A stretch of DNA of 64,000 nt, taken from NCBI RefSeq assembly GCF_044923475.1, contig NZ_CP137338.1, positions 2,790,001-2,854,000 on the forward strand, given 5' to 3'. Origin of the DNA: JAAURS01 sp044923475. GTDB lineage: Bacteria > Cyanobacteriota > Cyanobacteriia > Thermosynechococcales > Thermosynechococcaceae. A model generated the notes under the pieces. It worked only from the letters and a program-made list of their open reading frames with translations, was not told the origin of the DNA and searched no databases. This document shows, piece by piece, positions 62,647-64,000 of the stretch. How positions within the stretch are numbered: the stretch's first letter is position 1; each line of letters starts with the position of its first letter. The translations under genes were made by a program, and so were the position numbers.

Positions 62647-64000
62647 ATGTTTAACCTTCGAGATCGTGTTGTAGATGATATGGGGATCGGCGGTTCCTGG
62701 GAAACATTGACCCTGGTGGAACTGTTGAAAATCAGGTCAACTCAGTCTATCCACCAGTCTGCTTATACCTACTTAGATGGGGATTTGATTGTTAATTCCT
62801 GGACTTATCAGCAATTGAATTGTCGCAGTTGTGCGATCGCAGCTCATTTACAATCCTTGCATCTGGTTGGAGAACGGGCTTTACTGCTCTATCCGCCAGG
62901 ATTAGAGTTTATCGCTGCTTTTTTGGGATGTTTATATGCAGGGGTTATTGCGGTTCCCGCCTATCCTCCGCGCAATCAGCGCAATACACCCAGAATTTTA
63001 GCGATCGCCCAAGATGCAGACGCTGCGATCGCGCTTACTACTAGCACCGTATTCCCGCAAATCCAACCTCTCCTTAGCTCAAAATCTAGCGATCGCGACC
63101 TGCGATGGTTAGTCACCGATGACCTAGACCTTTTGCCAGGAGAAACCTGGCAAACCCTTGCTGAAATTGACTCCAACAGCATTGCGATGTTGCAATATAC
63201 GTCGGGATCTACGGGAACGCCGAAAGGCGTAATGTTAAGCCATCGAAACTTGATGCATAATGCCGCCGTAACTTACCAAGTCATGGCCCACTCTGCTGAA
63301 AGTCGGTTTATTTCCTGGCTGCCGATGTACCACGATATGGGTTTGATTGGCGGGATTTTACAGCCTCTGTACGGGGGATTTCCTTGTACGTTAATGGCTC
63401 CAGCAACTTTTCTGCAATCTCCCTATCGGTGGCTAAAAGCAATTTCTGACTACCGTGGAACGACGAGCGGTGCGCCTAATTTTGCCTACGAGCTTTGCGT
63501 GCAAAAAGTTACATCAGACCAGCTAGAAACGTTAGATCTCAGCAGTTGGACTGTCGCCTTTAATGGGGCTGAACCCATTCGATCGCAGACGTTAGAACGA
63601 TTTGCCGAGAAGTTTGCACCCTGTGGATTTCGGGCGGAAGCTTTTTATCCTTGCTATGGGATGGCAGAGGCTACGTTAATGGTGACGGGAGGAGAACAGC
63701 ACATGCTTCCTTTCACCAAAACCATTGCTAAGGCTGAGTTAGAAGTCAATGAAGTCGTTGAAGTGGGAACAGAAGATCGCTGCGATCGCCCTGATGCTCG
63801 CGCTGTCTTAGTCAGCTGCGGCCAAACCATGCCGGGACAACAGGTAATCGTGGTTCGCCCCGAAGCGCGCCAGCCGTGTCCCCCTCAGGAAGTAGGGGAG
63901 GTTTGGGTGACGGGGCCAAGTGTGGGCCAGGGATATTGGCAACGTCCTGATGAATCCGCAGAAACCTTTCGGGCTACTTTAGCCAATGGTGAGGGTGCTT
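62647..64000 (+). CDS. Fatty acyl-AMP ligase (FAAL) loading domain, 3' end outside window
   Basis: The frame is open from the ATG at 62647 to the window edge (451 residues). It begins with a FAAL-type N-terminus (TLVELLKIRSTQSIHQSAYTYL) and carries AVPAYPP, the adenylate-forming core motif YTSGSTGTPKG (about 183-193), SWLPMYHDMGLIGG, FNGAEPIR and FYPCYGMAEATLMVTGG, all typical of FAALs. These activate a fatty acid and pass it to an acyl carrier protein at the start of a lipopeptide or polyketide assembly line. The gene may continue into a carrier protein, NRPS or PKS. It diverges from the TonB receptor operon. Confidence 0.9.
   Translation, partial: MFNLRDRVVDDMGIGGSWETLTLVELLKIRSTQSIHQSAYTYLDGDLIVNSWTYQQLNCRSCAIAAHLQSLHLVGERALLLYPPGLEFIAAFLGCLYAGVIAVPAYPPRNQRNTPRILAIAQDADAAIALTTSTVFPQIQPLLSSKSSDRDLRWLVTDDLDLLPGETWQTLAEIDSNSIAMLQYTSGSTGTPKGVMLSHRNLMHNAAVTYQVMAHSAESRFISWLPMYHDMGLIGGILQPLYGGFPCTLMAPATFLQSPYRWLKAISDYRGTTSGAPNFAYELCVQKVTSDQLETLDLSSWTVAFNGAEPIRSQTLERFAEKFAPCGFRAEAFYPCYGMAEATLMVTGGEQHMLPFTKTIAKAELEVNEVVEVGTEDRCDRPDARAVLVSCGQTMPGQQVIVVRPEARQPCPPQEVGEVWVTGPSVGQGYWQRPDESAETFRATLANGEGA

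Noticed and set aside
1..64000. tRNA and rRNA genes
   Set aside because: I saw no T-loop-like GGTTCGA block within a cloverleaf and no rRNA signature; a covariance-model scan would be needed to be certain.

Overview
The window comes from a cyanobacterial chromosome. The octamer GCGATCGC (HIP1) recurs throughout, and the gene content is cyanobacterial: a flv4-sll0218-flv2 type flavodiiron operon, a BicA-type SulP bicarbonate transporter, an NrtABCD/CmpABCD ABC transporter with the fused C subunit, DevA/DevC exporter parts, an AMIN-TonB receptor and many Uma2 proteins. I saw no rRNA, tRNA, CRISPR array or phage genes.

Layout. 1-4 kb: the end of a devA gene, a possible 52-aa zinc-ribbon protein, a pentapeptide-repeat protein with a Rossmann-like tail, and an intact ISAzo13-type element with a textbook -1 slippery site. 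4-8.5 kb: a BTAD/AAA/TPR regulator, a DUF4242 protein and a Uma2 protein. 8.5-19.5 kb: hopanoid-type genes hpnI and hpnK with a lone devC between them, then a TPR lipoprotein, ureG, a SYLF protein, a K+ channel, lptB and an LptF/G permease. This part ends in a scrapyard: an O-methyltransferase remnant split by an IS630 element, and a WD40 remnant. 19.8-21.5 kb: an EAL phosphodiesterase.

21.8-44.6 kb is dominated by inorganic-carbon and photoprotection genes. flv4, the sll0218-like gene and flv2 lie on the minus strand. A small membrane peptide and the four-gene NrtABCD/CmpABCD operon diverge from them. Next come an acidic lipoprotein and a large 4Fe-4S membrane/cyclic-nucleotide-binding fusion. 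bicA, a Na+/H+ antiporter and a PsiE protein follow further on. An accessory island (35.4-40.7 kb) interrupts this block. It holds a Uma2 gene and its duplicated tail, a PIN toxin pair, an antitoxin stub, a NACHT NTPase frameshifted at a T12 tract, and a ParE-like toxin pair between direct repeats.

44.6-50.5 kb: housekeeping and stress genes (2OG oxygenase, rnhB, terB, msrA), a 49-aa membrane peptide ahead of a strong terminator, a histidine-kinase remnant, and a WD40 gene coupled to a COG0523 metallochaperone behind a Zur-like palindrome. 50.5-53.3 kb: a nested transposon, with an IS256 element inside an older element whose transposase carries a premature stop.

53.5-64 kb: a likely siderophore locus. 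On the minus strand lie a UGT-type glycosyltransferase, a TonB receptor, a secreted helical protein, an MFS exporter and a PvdQ/penicillin-acylase-type Ntn hydrolase. A fatty acyl-AMP ligase diverges on the plus strand and runs off the window, presumably opening an NRPS/PKS. Together these suggest a lipid-primed siderophore that is exported, trimmed by the acylase and re-imported.
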